From Verrucomicrobiales bacterium (GTDB lineage: Bacteria > Verrucomicrobiota > Verrucomicrobiia > Verrucomicrobiales > DEV007), in assembly GCA_012960505.1 (NCBI GenBank), contig DUBC01000016.1, forward strand, positions 62,001 to 126,000: 64,000 nucleotides of DNA, in the 5' to 3' direction. Below, one piece after another: positions 18,703-26,529 of this stretch (within the stretch, counting starts at the first letter, position 1; each line of letters starts with the position of its first letter). Under the pieces are notes generated by a model. That model was not told where the DNA came from. It did no database searches and worked only from the letters and a program-made list of their open reading frames with translations. The position numbers and the translations under genes are program-made.

Positions 18703-20175
18703 TTATTTTAGCCTTTTTGTAATACCTATTCTTTGTTTCAGAGAGGCATTCACTCGTCCTGCCAAAACAGCATCAAGGAAAATTAATTTTGGATAAGAGT
18801 CGAATTCTATCCGGTGCTGTCCGTTAGCAGGCATACTGGCAGCTTTATCAACGTCTTGGATGTCATTGATAGGAACACCGTTGATCTTGGTTACTATCAA
18901 AGTACTGAGTCTCTCATAACCTAAAGTGACAGGTGTTGGAATGGTTCGGGTCAGGATAACCAGTTTGCGTCTTCCTTCCTTTTCATACATTTCCGGACTA
19001 GCATGCGCCATAAGCATTTTAATTGGTGCTCTGGACTGCCAATCGTTCCCGAATAGTTTTAAGAAAGGAACGGAAAGTTCCTGAAAAACAAGACCACCGA
19101 TGATAGAAAATTTAGGGCCGCGATCAAACATATAAGGATCAATTAAATAGTCTTCTGCGGGCCGACGGATTAGCTTCAGGTCAATTTCTTTTTTTTGCCC
19201 TTCACGAAGAATTTTTATTTTCATTGAGTCTCCTGTGAATGCTTTTCCCCTTACAAGGTGGCTGAAACTGAGCTTACCCCAGACAGGGTCATTATAGTTT
19301 CCTCGTGAATCGATTTCTTTACCATTAATAGATAAAATAACATCACCTGATTTAATGCTGGCAGCGGCAGCAGACGCACCTTCAATTACTTTGCTAACAA
19401 ATACCCCTCCATTTTCTTGATCGAGTTTAAGATATTTTCTGAATTGTTCGTCGAGTGTTTGTGAATACATGATTCCAAGATTAGGGAATCCTGTATACTT
19501 GCCGTCCTCAGTGTCTTTCAAAAAATGTTCAATGATTGAAGCGGGTAAGATGTTTGATATCTGATCCTTACTTGAATAACTGATAAGAAGACCTGCTAGT
19601 TTATTGTTTTTGGCAACTGGGAGCGTGAAGCTTCCGGAACGATATTGGACTGGACCATTAGCTTGTATTTGTAAAAATCTAGCTGTATCAATGAAGGATT
19701 GGCGTACCTCTGCCTTGGAAACCGTGATTTGAGTAGTGACAGGAGTGCCGCTTGCCTCGAATTGCCAAGCTTCCACTTTGTCTTTTGGTGATAGGTCCGT
19801 GTCTAATTCGAAAGGTAGACGATCTGATAAGAAATCATTGTCGTTAATAGGTTTTAGAAGTGCCAGATTAGCTTCATAATCAACAGTGATTACTTGTGCT
19901 GTCGTCTTTGCAGCCGTGTCTGGTTTTTCTAGCTCAATGTATGTTGCATCTGTAACCATTTGAGCGGTGACCAATACTTTGCCTTCGGGGAGAATGGCTC
20001 CGAGTCCGATTCTGGTCGAGGATGCGCCTTTTTCCCATGGTTGTACGAGATTATAGGACTGCATTGTCGTGTTAACTCGGATTACCGACTTATCAACTGA
20101 TGCGGCTTCTAATTTTTCTGACCAAAGTGAAACTGATATTTCGAAGGCGGAAAGGAGGATAAAGAATTTTGTCAT
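18703..20175 (-). CDS. HtrA-like PDZ protein with degenerate protease site (pseudoprotease)
   Basis: Exported protein with a signal peptide (about residues 1-24), a trypsin-like beta-barrel domain (about 30-215) and PDZ domains (about 235-340 and in the C-terminal third). Alignment by eye with the neighbouring protease shows catalytic His82 replaced by Gln72 in VLVTAQMVT and Asp113 replaced by Asn103 in EANLALL, with identical spacing of 31. The serine loop GNSGGP has become RSGSF, keeping one Ser (180). It should not hydrolyse peptides by the usual mechanism. It may bind substrates or regulate its active neighbour, 75 bp upstream on the same strand. It is full length and not a pseudogene: the frame is intact and the PDZ motifs are conserved. 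Confidence 0.86.
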   Translation of the reverse strand: MTKFFILLSAFEISVSLWSEKLEAASVDKSVIRVNTTMQSYNLVQPWEKGASSTRIGLGAILPEGKVLVTAQMVTDATYIELEKPDTAAKTTAQVITVDYEANLALLKPINDNDFLSDRLPFELDTDLSPKDKVEAWQFEASGTPVTTQITVSKAEVRQSFIDTARFLQIQANGPVQYRSGSFTLPVAKNNKLAGLLISYSSKDQISNILPASIIEHFLKDTEDGKYTGFPNLGIMYSQTLDEQFRKYLKLDQENGGVFVSKVIEGASAAAASIKSGDVILSINGKEIDSRGNYNDPVWGKLSFSHLVRGKAFTGDSMKIKILREGQKKEIDLKLIRRPAEDYLIDPYMFDRGPKFSIIGGLVFQELSVPFLKLFGNDWQSRAPIKMLMAHASPEMYEKEGRRKLVILTRTIPTPVTLGYERLSTLIVTKINGVPINDIQDVDKAASMPANGQHRIEFDSYPKLIFLDAVLAGRVNASLKQRIGITKRLK

Positions 20176-20250
20176 CTTAAAATTTTGTTAAAGAGTAGGG
20201 TCTATTATGTGTCGGAATGATTCTATATTTTGGATAGATTATAGATGCAT

Positions 20251-21741
20251 CTAATCACCTAAATAATGGTCCTTAATCACATTATATTTTTCAAGGATTC
20301 GCTTTTGTGCTGCTTCTACTTTTGCACGCTCAATAACGATGGGTCTTCCATTACCCAATAAACTGATGATAATGTAATCGTCGTTATCTTTGGCTAGAGC
20401 ATTGTGAACGTCTTTCAATGTCTTAACTTTTACACCGTTTACTTCATCAACGATGCTATGTTTAAAATTAGAGAAGTACGAATTGATTGAATCGGGAAGT
20501 ATTGAAGTCAGAACTATGACTTCAGGCCGATCTTTGTAAATGTCTGCCGAGACATATGAATCAAAATGGTATCGGACCTGCAAATTTTTCATTCCATGAG
20601 CAGCCATGAGGTTTCTGTCAAGGGGTTGAAAGACGAGTCCTGAGAACATTATATAACGTGGCTTCTCGTCATATTTCTTTGCTGCAATTAAGTATGGGAG
20701 GAATCTCTTTAGAGTAACTTTGGCATCGATTGATTTGTTTTGTCTCCAGATCTTGAGTTTTATGACGTCGCCTGCAAATTTTCTTTCGACGATTTCATTC
20801 ATATTAACGTCTTCCCCTTCGTAATTGATCAATCCATTTGATTTTACTGGGCGGCCATCAATTGCTAAAAGAACATCTCCGGTTTTCAGTATTCCTCCAG
20901 CCGAACCATCTTTTTCTGCGGCGGCTACCATGATTCCTATTCCATCATTAGCTAGGCCTAGAGCTTTTCTTTGAGCGGGATTGATTAGAGGGAAATCACT
21001 CATGCTAAGATCAACATAATGATCATAATTATCGTCTTCGACGTCTTTAAGGAATCGACGAATGACTGGAGTAGGGATCATGTAGCCTGTGTTTTGTGCA
21101 ATGTTTCCCGAGTAACCCTGAAAAGCTACTCCGACCACTTTTCCATTTTGTATTACGGGTCCTCCGGAATTTCCGGGGTTGATAGCTGCGTCGATTTGTA
21201 TTGTTAGATGTAAATCGACACTAGTATGAGAATAACTAAGAAAATCGATCCGTGAAACTACGCCTGAAGTTATAGAAATTCTTTCACCTCCTATCGGATA
21301 ACCTATTACTTTAACAGTAGTATCCAATTGTGGCAGTTTTCCGATATCAAATGGAGTCACACCCTCAAAAGCCGAAGGGTCTTCAAGCTCGAGCATGGCG
21401 AGATCACAATCGTGAGCTATATGGACTATCTTTGCGCGATAGGGTTTAGCATCACCAACTTTCTTTATATAGATAATGCGGCTGTTACTAACGACATGGG
21501 CATTGGTTAAAAATTTATTTTCACCCACTAACCACCCAGTTCCATTGCCGCCAGAGTCTCGGCCAGTATTCCAAGGGCTACGATAATCCGGATTAAGAGA
21601 AGAATTTTCAATCCTGACAACCGCTTCGTATCTAGAAGAGTTATTGGCTTGATTGGTATTTTCTTTTTCATTTTTATCCTGTGCTGGAGCAAGGCCCCAG
21701 GCAAGAGTTGTTATAATGAAGGAGAAAATAGGAGATTTCAT
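20251..21741 (-). CDS. HtrA/DegP-like serine protease with PDZ domains
   Basis: Periplasmic trypsin-like protease. A signal peptide (residues 1-20, ending LAPAQ) is followed by the catalytic domain with His82 (FLTNAHVVS), Asp113 (HDCDLAMLEL) and Ser192 (INPGNSGGPVI), all intact. A PDZ domain follows with GIGIMVAAAEKDGSAGG and GDVLLAIDGRPV near residues 260-310, and a second PDZ-like region lies in the C-terminal 150 residues. It is probably a quality-control protease or chaperone, as in the DegP family. It is first of a two-gene run with the pseudoprotease at 18703. Confidence 0.92.
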   Translation of the reverse strand: MKSPIFSFIITTLAWGLAPAQDKNEKENTNQANNSSRYEAVVRIENSSLNPDYRSPWNTGRDSGGNGTGWLVGENKFLTNAHVVSNSRIIYIKKVGDAKPYRAKIVHIAHDCDLAMLELEDPSAFEGVTPFDIGKLPQLDTTVKVIGYPIGGERISITSGVVSRIDFLSYSHTSVDLHLTIQIDAAINPGNSGGPVIQNGKVVGVAFQGYSGNIAQNTGYMIPTPVIRRFLKDVEDDNYDHYVDLSMSDFPLINPAQRKALGLANDGIGIMVAAAEKDGSAGGILKTGDVLLAIDGRPVKSNGLINYEGEDVNMNEIVERKFAGDVIKLKIWRQNKSIDAKVTLKRFLPYLIAAKKYDEKPRYIMFSGLVFQPLDRNLMAAHGMKNLQVRYHFDSYVSADIYKDRPEVIVLTSILPDSINSYFSNFKHSIVDEVNGVKVKTLKDVHNALAKDNDDYIIISLLGNGRPIVIERAKVEAAQKRILEKYNVIKDHYLGD

Positions 21742-21993
21742 ATTACTGGTTTTTGAAGGATTGATTCTCTAAGACATTTCTATTGTCGGCTCCGAGTCTA
21801 GAAAAGCAATCTGGGTCTTTTCTTTTGTGAATTATTTAGAGGATTCCCTTTAGTTAAATTCATAATTCTTCGTAATAAACTCGAAGAGGCAGGCCGATCT
21901 TTTTGATAACTGATTATGATTAATAAAGAATAATCTTGCAATTGCTTAACTTTTGCTAATAATCAATATATAAATAATTATCTATATTCATTA

Positions 21994-22218
21994 ATGTCAT
22001 TCATATCACGCTTTTCTTGGTTCAAAGGGGGGGGAAATATTCCAGATGAGGAGGTAAGAGACATATCTGAAATTCTCAGATCGGGAAGATCTTCTAAAAG
22101 AAGAGAGAATTTAAAATTTACCGGTAAGACAAGAGGTAAATCAGCTACCAGCATGTTTGGAAGGAGACAACTTCGTGAGGCGATTTTACACTGCGTTGTC
22201 AATGAGGATGAGCGCTAG
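21994..22218 (+). CDS. small basic hypothetical protein
   Basis: A 74-codon frame in the otherwise empty 500-bp gap between the protease and the short-chain dehydrogenase. The product is Arg/Lys-rich (RSGRSSKRREN, FGRRQLREA) and has no recognised motif. No Shine-Dalgarno is visible, but that is usual here. A run of eight G (22027-22034) sits at codons 12-14, and a one-base length change there would shift the frame. A minus-strand frame of equal length overlaps it almost exactly; the plus frame has the more natural charged composition. The remaining gap sequence (21742-21993) is AT-rich and shows nothing else. Confidence 0.4.
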   Translation: MSFISRFSWFKGGGNIPDEEVRDISEILRSGRSSKRRENLKFTGKTRGKSATSMFGRRQLREAILHCVVNEDER

Positions 22219-22240
22219 AATATGATTGTGCCGGATGATC

Positions 22241-22945
22241 TTAGGTTACCGTCATTTGCTTCCCATTGTCATTGGAATTGATTCTCTCAATTAAAGGGAT
22301 TGCCATTTTTGCCCATTCCTTTGGATTTTGATATGCTGTCGCACCTTCTGCCCAGCACTTTCTGAGCATTTCAGTATTGATGATCCCTGGATTTAATGCC
22401 ACGCAAGCCATTCCATTCGGTAATTCTTGGGCTAATGCACTGCTCATTCCTTCGATGGCCCACTTTGTAGTACAGTAAGGAGCAACATTAGGGGAAGTGG
22501 AACGACCCCAACCAGAACTCAAGTTCACTATGATTCCACTGCTGTTTTGAATCATTGATGGGACAAAGCGCCTAATCATATTAGCAACACCGTTAATATT
22601 AACGGCGGACATTTCATCGAACTCCTTTGCTGACACTTCCCATAAGGGAGCAGGATTATTCATGATGGCAGCATTGTTAATAAGTAAATTAGGTGGTCCG
22701 AATTGATTAATGATTTGTTTGGCAGCACCGGCAATTGATTCGTCACAAGAAACATTTGCCTGAAAAATGTAATGATTTTTTCCTAGTTCATCTGCGAGCG
22801 CCTTAACTTTACTTTTTGTTTTTCCAAATCCGACCACGGTCAATCCTCTTTTTGCTAGGCCTAGAGAAATTTCTTTTCCGAGACCACTTGTGGCTCCAGA
22901 AATAACAGCCATACGCTTTGTTTTATATTTACTATTGTTAGCCAT
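22241..22945 (-). CDS. short-chain dehydrogenase/reductase
   Basis: Rossmann-fold oxidoreductase. The cofactor loop is ISGATSGLGKEI (residues 15-26), the NNAA motif follows near 90, catalytic Ser is in IVNLSSGWGRS near 143 and the YCTTK pair (Tyr, Lys) near 157. Lys-Thr-Lys after strand 2 (GFGKTKSKV) suggests NADP(H) rather than NAD(H). Length 234 is typical of classical SDRs. The substrate cannot be assigned, and it stands alone on its strand. Confidence 0.9.
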   Translation of the reverse strand: MANNSKYKTKRMAVISGATSGLGKEISLGLAKRGLTVVGFGKTKSKVKALADELGKNHYIFQANVSCDESIAGAAKQIINQFGPPNLLINNAAIMNNPAPLWEVSAKEFDEMSAVNINGVANMIRRFVPSMIQNSSGIIVNLSSGWGRSTSPNVAPYCTTKWAIEGMSSALAQELPNGMACVALNPGIINTEMLRKCWAEGATAYQNPKEWAKMAIPLIERINSNDNGKQMTVT

Positions 22946-23025
22946 CTATTTTTTGTTTATTTAATTCAAGTTCAAGGAAATCAACCATTGCATCTAATAT
23001 AAGTTCGCCAAAGTTATAGCAGAAA

Positions 23026-24219
23026 ATGAGTTCCTCCGAAATCTTGCCATCAAATATTATCTTAAATCCGGAAGATAGAATATTCCCCGAATTTAGCTTA
23101 ACCAAATTATTACATTCAGTATTTGATCCAACTGAAGGATGCAGGATCTGTATCCTTACAGATTTTGAAGAACCTTCGAAGGAGATGAGGAGGTTTCAAT
23201 TCTTGCAGTCCCCTGAGAAATTTCCTGTTCAAGCGAAGGCTTATAAAGAATTTTTTTGCAAGTTACGGGACGGGGTGATGCATGAACTTGGTATGAGTGG
23301 AGGTGAGATGTTTGCTTACCATGACACGAATGGATCCAATCTTGATATGAAGGATGAATGCTTCGATGTTGATGGTTCGTCCTTGTCTTTGGATCAAAAA
23401 ATTTATCCTGAATATGATATAATTTTATGTATTTCAGATTGGAGCGCTACTGCTCCACTAACTGCGAAGTGTAAAGATTTTGGATTCCGTGGTGCGACTA
23501 TGCATGGGCTGAATGACATTATACTCAACTCTGGTCTTTCAGTAGATTATAATCAGGTTTCATCTGATGCTGAGAAACTCCGATTAGCTATGACTGGTGC
23601 CGATGAAATTGAAATTGATTTCACATTGGATGATAGCCGAACTCTTACAGTGAAGCTTTTTTTGGATGGCCAAGAGGCACAGAAATCGCACGGCCTTTGC
23701 AAGGGAAAGGCTCCGGATATTGCGAATTTACCAGCCGGTGAAGTCTATTTTGTACCAGTTGATGCGGTTGGACAGTTCCCTATGAAGTATCATGACGGAA
23801 CTCTGGGTCTTCTTGATGTTAAGGATCGTAATATTTATCGTAGCACTTTGATTGAAGGGGATCAGGTAATAATCGATGAGCACAATGAACGATTAAAGGA
23901 TGATCCAGTCACGGGAACTTTAGGTGAACTGGGATTTGGAACTCAGGTGTTACCAGCTTCAGGAGCTGACATTCAAGACGAAAAGGTACTTGGAACTTGT
24001 CACCTTGCTACAGGAAGAGATGATCATCTTGGCGGCGATATCATTCCTGAAATGTTCAAGACCCATCAAAATTCTACTCATGATGATATTCTTTTTGCGC
24101 CACATAAAACCCCTAATTTTAATATTAGCCAGGTTAGAATGAAAAGAGGTGAACAGTTTGAGATTATCATAGAAAATTTTAAGCCTAGTCAGTATTTGAT
24201 TAATGCTTTGTCTCAGTAA
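23026..24219 (+). CDS. M29-family (aminopeptidase T/PepS-like) metallopeptidase
   Basis: The C-terminal half has the ordered M29 metal-ligand motifs: Glu239 in LPAGEVYFVP, Glu301 in LGELGFGTQ, His326 in DEKVLGTCHLATG, and His352 and Asp354 in STHDDILF. Spacings of 62, 25, 26 and 2 residues resemble those of Thermus AmpT. The N-terminal 180 residues are weakly conserved and I do not recognise them. Family members are cobalt/zinc aminopeptidases removing N-terminal residues. It starts a probable three-gene unit with the ovothiol-type methyltransferase 22 bp downstream, which may indicate a peptide- or thiol-related substrate. Family call firm, substrate unknown. Confidence 0.85.
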   Translation: MSSSEILPSNIILNPEDRIFPEFSLTKLLHSVFDPTEGCRICILTDFEEPSKEMRRFQFLQSPEKFPVQAKAYKEFFCKLRDGVMHELGMSGGEMFAYHDTNGSNLDMKDECFDVDGSSLSLDQKIYPEYDIILCISDWSATAPLTAKCKDFGFRGATMHGLNDIILNSGLSVDYNQVSSDAEKLRLAMTGADEIEIDFTLDDSRTLTVKLFLDGQEAQKSHGLCKGKAPDIANLPAGEVYFVPVDAVGQFPMKYHDGTLGLLDVKDRNIYRSTLIEGDQVIIDEHNERLKDDPVTGTLGELGFGTQVLPASGADIQDEKVLGTCHLATGRDDHLGGDIIPEMFKTHQNSTHDDILFAPHKTPNFNISQVRMKRGEQFEIIIENFKPSQYLINALSQ

Positions 24220-24241
24220 AAAATAATTAATTAATTTTCCA

Positions 24242-24973
24242 GTGAACCTTTATGAGTCCCAATCTTATCTTGATCAGTATTTGTTATTTCACTATGGCAA
24301 TTCTCTTGAAATAGATCCCTTCCAGATATTTCCTGAGTCATTTTTGAATTTTTCAGAGCGTAGCGTTACTGAGAATCTAGACATTTCCGAGGGTAGGCAG
24401 CGTGCTCTAGATTTAGGCTGTTCCGTAGGAAGATCATGTTTCGAGCTTTCTCGTTTTTGTGATGAGGTAGTTGGTATAGATTATTCCAATCAGTTTATAG
24501 GTATAGCTGAAACGATAAGGACTGAAGGTAGTGTTAAATTCAATAGCCTGCAGGAAGGGAATCAGTTTAATTCTTATGTTGCTGAGGTGCCAGAAGGGTC
24601 GAGGCCAGAACGGATTTCCTTTGAGGTTGGAGATGCGCTGCAATTGCCTGAGAGAATTGGTAAATTTGATGTTATACATGCAGCGAATTTACTTTGCAGA
24701 TTGTCTAATCCGAATCACCTGTTAAAGAAATTGCCGGCACTTATGAATGAAGGAGGATCATTGGTTATAACAACACCTTGTACTTGGATTGGAGAATTCA
24801 CTCCAATGGGAAATTGGCCTAAAGGATCGACGCTAGACTGGATCAGCACAAATTTGTCTGACAAATTCGTGCTGCAGAACAATCATGACATGCCCTTCAT
24901 TATCTTGGAACATGCACGTAAGTTTCAAGTAGGTGTTGCTCAGGCCAGCGTGTGGATCCGCAATTCTAAATAA
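24242..24973 (+). CDS. standalone ovothiol-type (4-mercaptohistidine) N1-methyltransferase
   Basis: This matches the C-terminal SAM-dependent methyltransferase domain of OvoA as a separate 243-residue protein. Family landmarks are YLLFHYG at residues 13-19, ALDLGCSVGRSCFELSR at 55-71 (SAM loop), EVVGIDYSNQFI, VIHAANLLCRL, ATP-like TPCTWIGEFTPMGNWP and the terminal EHARKFQVGVAQASVW. In most OvoA proteins this domain is fused behind a DinB-like and a sulfoxide synthase domain, neither of which occurs in the window. The likely reaction is N-methylation of the imidazole of 4-thiohistidine, if the rest of the pathway is elsewhere. A GTG at 24242 is the start. ppiC follows 1 bp after its stop. Confidence 0.88.
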   Translation: MNLYESQSYLDQYLLFHYGNSLEIDPFQIFPESFLNFSERSVTENLDISEGRQRALDLGCSVGRSCFELSRFCDEVVGIDYSNQFIGIAETIRTEGSVKFNSLQEGNQFNSYVAEVPEGSRPERISFEVGDALQLPERIGKFDVIHAANLLCRLSNPNHLLKKLPALMNEGGSLVITTPCTWIGEFTPMGNWPKGSTLDWISTNLSDKFVLQNNHDMPFIILEHARKFQVGVAQASVWIRNSK

Positions 24974-24974
24974 A

Positions 24975-26057
24975 ATGATTTCTGAGGATCAAGAAGTTAA
25001 CTGTTCTCAAGGCCCCTTTAAATTCCGGCGCAGATATATTTTTTATGGTTTGAGTATTTTGTATTTGGTTGGGGACATTTATTGGTTTGGTGGACCACTC
25101 AAATCACGGATCGATGAGACATTGAAAGGCAATCGAATTGACGCAGAGCAGCTTGCTATTAGAGAAGAAATTGTTGCTACAGTGAATGCCCACCCTATTA
25201 GGCGACATGATTTGGAGCGTGCTACGGAAGAGTATTGTCGTAAAAATGGAATATTATTGAGTGAGATTTCAAGAAGTAGAATTAATGCGATACGTCTTCT
25301 TGTGCTTAATCAATTAGTAATTGACCGATTGATCTGGTTCCATTCTTACCACTATCCTGTGGAACTATCTCAAGGAGAAATTGATGATGCTTTGATAAGG
25401 TTTCGCCGAGGATTTAAGAGTTCCGAAGAATTCGAGCAGGCAGCTCTATTGCAGGGGTTTTCAGTTAGCCGGATTGATACTTTCCTTCAGAACCAATTCA
25501 TGCAAAGAGCATGGATTGAAAAGACTATAAGAAAACATATTATTGTTAGTGAAAAGGAAATAATAGAAAGATATGAAAGTGATAAAGTTATTTTCATGAT
25601 CCCTGATAGAGTCAATGTGAAGCACATCTTCTTCTCAACTTTGGATAAAGATGCTGAGCAGGTTAAAGAAAATGCCCAAAGAATTTTTCAGAAATTAAAA
25701 AAAGGTCAGAGCTTCGAGGAATTGGCAATAAGATTTTCCGAGGATTCTAGGAACAGAGATGCGGGAGGAAATCTGGGATGGCTTACCCGAGACCGTGTCC
25801 CTGATGATTTTTATGATAATGTTATCAAAATAAGTATTGGTAAGACAGGAGCTCCGTTCAAGACTGCTCTTGGTTGGCACATAGTTCACGTTATTGGCCG
25901 AATGGATTCAGCCAAAGCTTCATTAGATTTACTGCATGATGAGATTGCTGCTACTATTGAAGTTGAGAAGCGACAAAGAGCTATCGAAGCATTAATTAAT
26001 CGTATTAAGAGTAAGGCCAAGATTCGTTATACAGGACAATTCACTTGGATAGAATGA
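24975..26057 (+). CDS. membrane-anchored peptidyl-prolyl isomerase (PpiC/SurA type)
   Basis: Foldase with one N-terminal transmembrane segment (about residues 18-34), a SurA_N-like helical region (50-190) and a parvulin domain (about 205-310). The parvulin motifs are VNVKHIFFST, GQSFEELAIRFSEDSRN, GGNLGWLTRD and FKTALGWHIVHVIG. It probably helps fold exported proteins. The ATG at 24975 is used; an upstream frame start at 24933 lies inside the methyltransferase. It follows that gene by 1 bp and is likely cotranscribed. Length 360 fits PrsA/SurA relatives. Confidence 0.9.
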   Translation: MISEDQEVNCSQGPFKFRRRYIFYGLSILYLVGDIYWFGGPLKSRIDETLKGNRIDAEQLAIREEIVATVNAHPIRRHDLERATEEYCRKNGILLSEISRSRINAIRLLVLNQLVIDRLIWFHSYHYPVELSQGEIDDALIRFRRGFKSSEEFEQAALLQGFSVSRIDTFLQNQFMQRAWIEKTIRKHIIVSEKEIIERYESDKVIFMIPDRVNVKHIFFSTLDKDAEQVKENAQRIFQKLKKGQSFEELAIRFSEDSRNRDAGGNLGWLTRDRVPDDFYDNVIKISIGKTGAPFKTALGWHIVHVIGRMDSAKASLDLLHDEIAATIEVEKRQRAIEALINRIKSKAKIRYTGQFTWIE

Positions 26058-26086
26058 CTAAGAGGATACTCCTAAATAGTCAGTTG

Positions 26087-26446
26087 CTAACTTGGTGGTA
26101 ATATGCCTTCACGAACAGGAAGTTTAGGCTTCAGAATCGATTGTTTTTTTTGGTCCTCTTTTTGAACGGGTTCCTTCTCTTCTTCGTTGATTATGGGTTC
26201 TGATAATACAGGAAGATTTATTTGTGGAGCCGTATTTGAATTTTCAGGTGAGGCCTTCTTCTCCAAATTTGTCTCGGTATTTTTTTGCTTTGTTGGCTTA
26301 CTAGATGGTTCAGGTTCTTCAATGTTCTTTTTTTGGGTGCCTTTGAGTAGATCCATTGACGGCAAACGAATCAATTGAAGGGTATTACAAGAGCACAGAC
26401 CTAATGTTACAATCACTAAGGCCAGAGCAATTATTTGGATTTTCAT
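26087..26446 (-). CDS. small Pro/Glu/Lys-rich lipoprotein
   Basis: A signal sequence with the lipobox LGLCSC (Cys20) is followed by about 100 residues of charged, proline-rich and probably disordered sequence (many EEP, KPK and EKE clusters). No domain is recognised. It could be an extended envelope tether. It is convergent with the ppiC gene (29 bp apart) and lies downstream of the PrsW gene on the same strand, 83 bp apart. Confidence 0.72.
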   Translation of the reverse strand: MKIQIIALALVIVTLGLCSCNTLQLIRLPSMDLLKGTQKKNIEEPEPSSKPTKQKNTETNLEKKASPENSNTAPQINLPVLSEPIINEEEKEPVQKEDQKKQSILKPKLPVREGILPPS

Positions 26447-26529
26447 TTTCAGTATTATCTCTTCCTATTCAGCTAAAGCCTTTAATGGCTATATGGTCAA
26501 GGTGTTTGTGTGCGTGGTTTAAGTAATGG

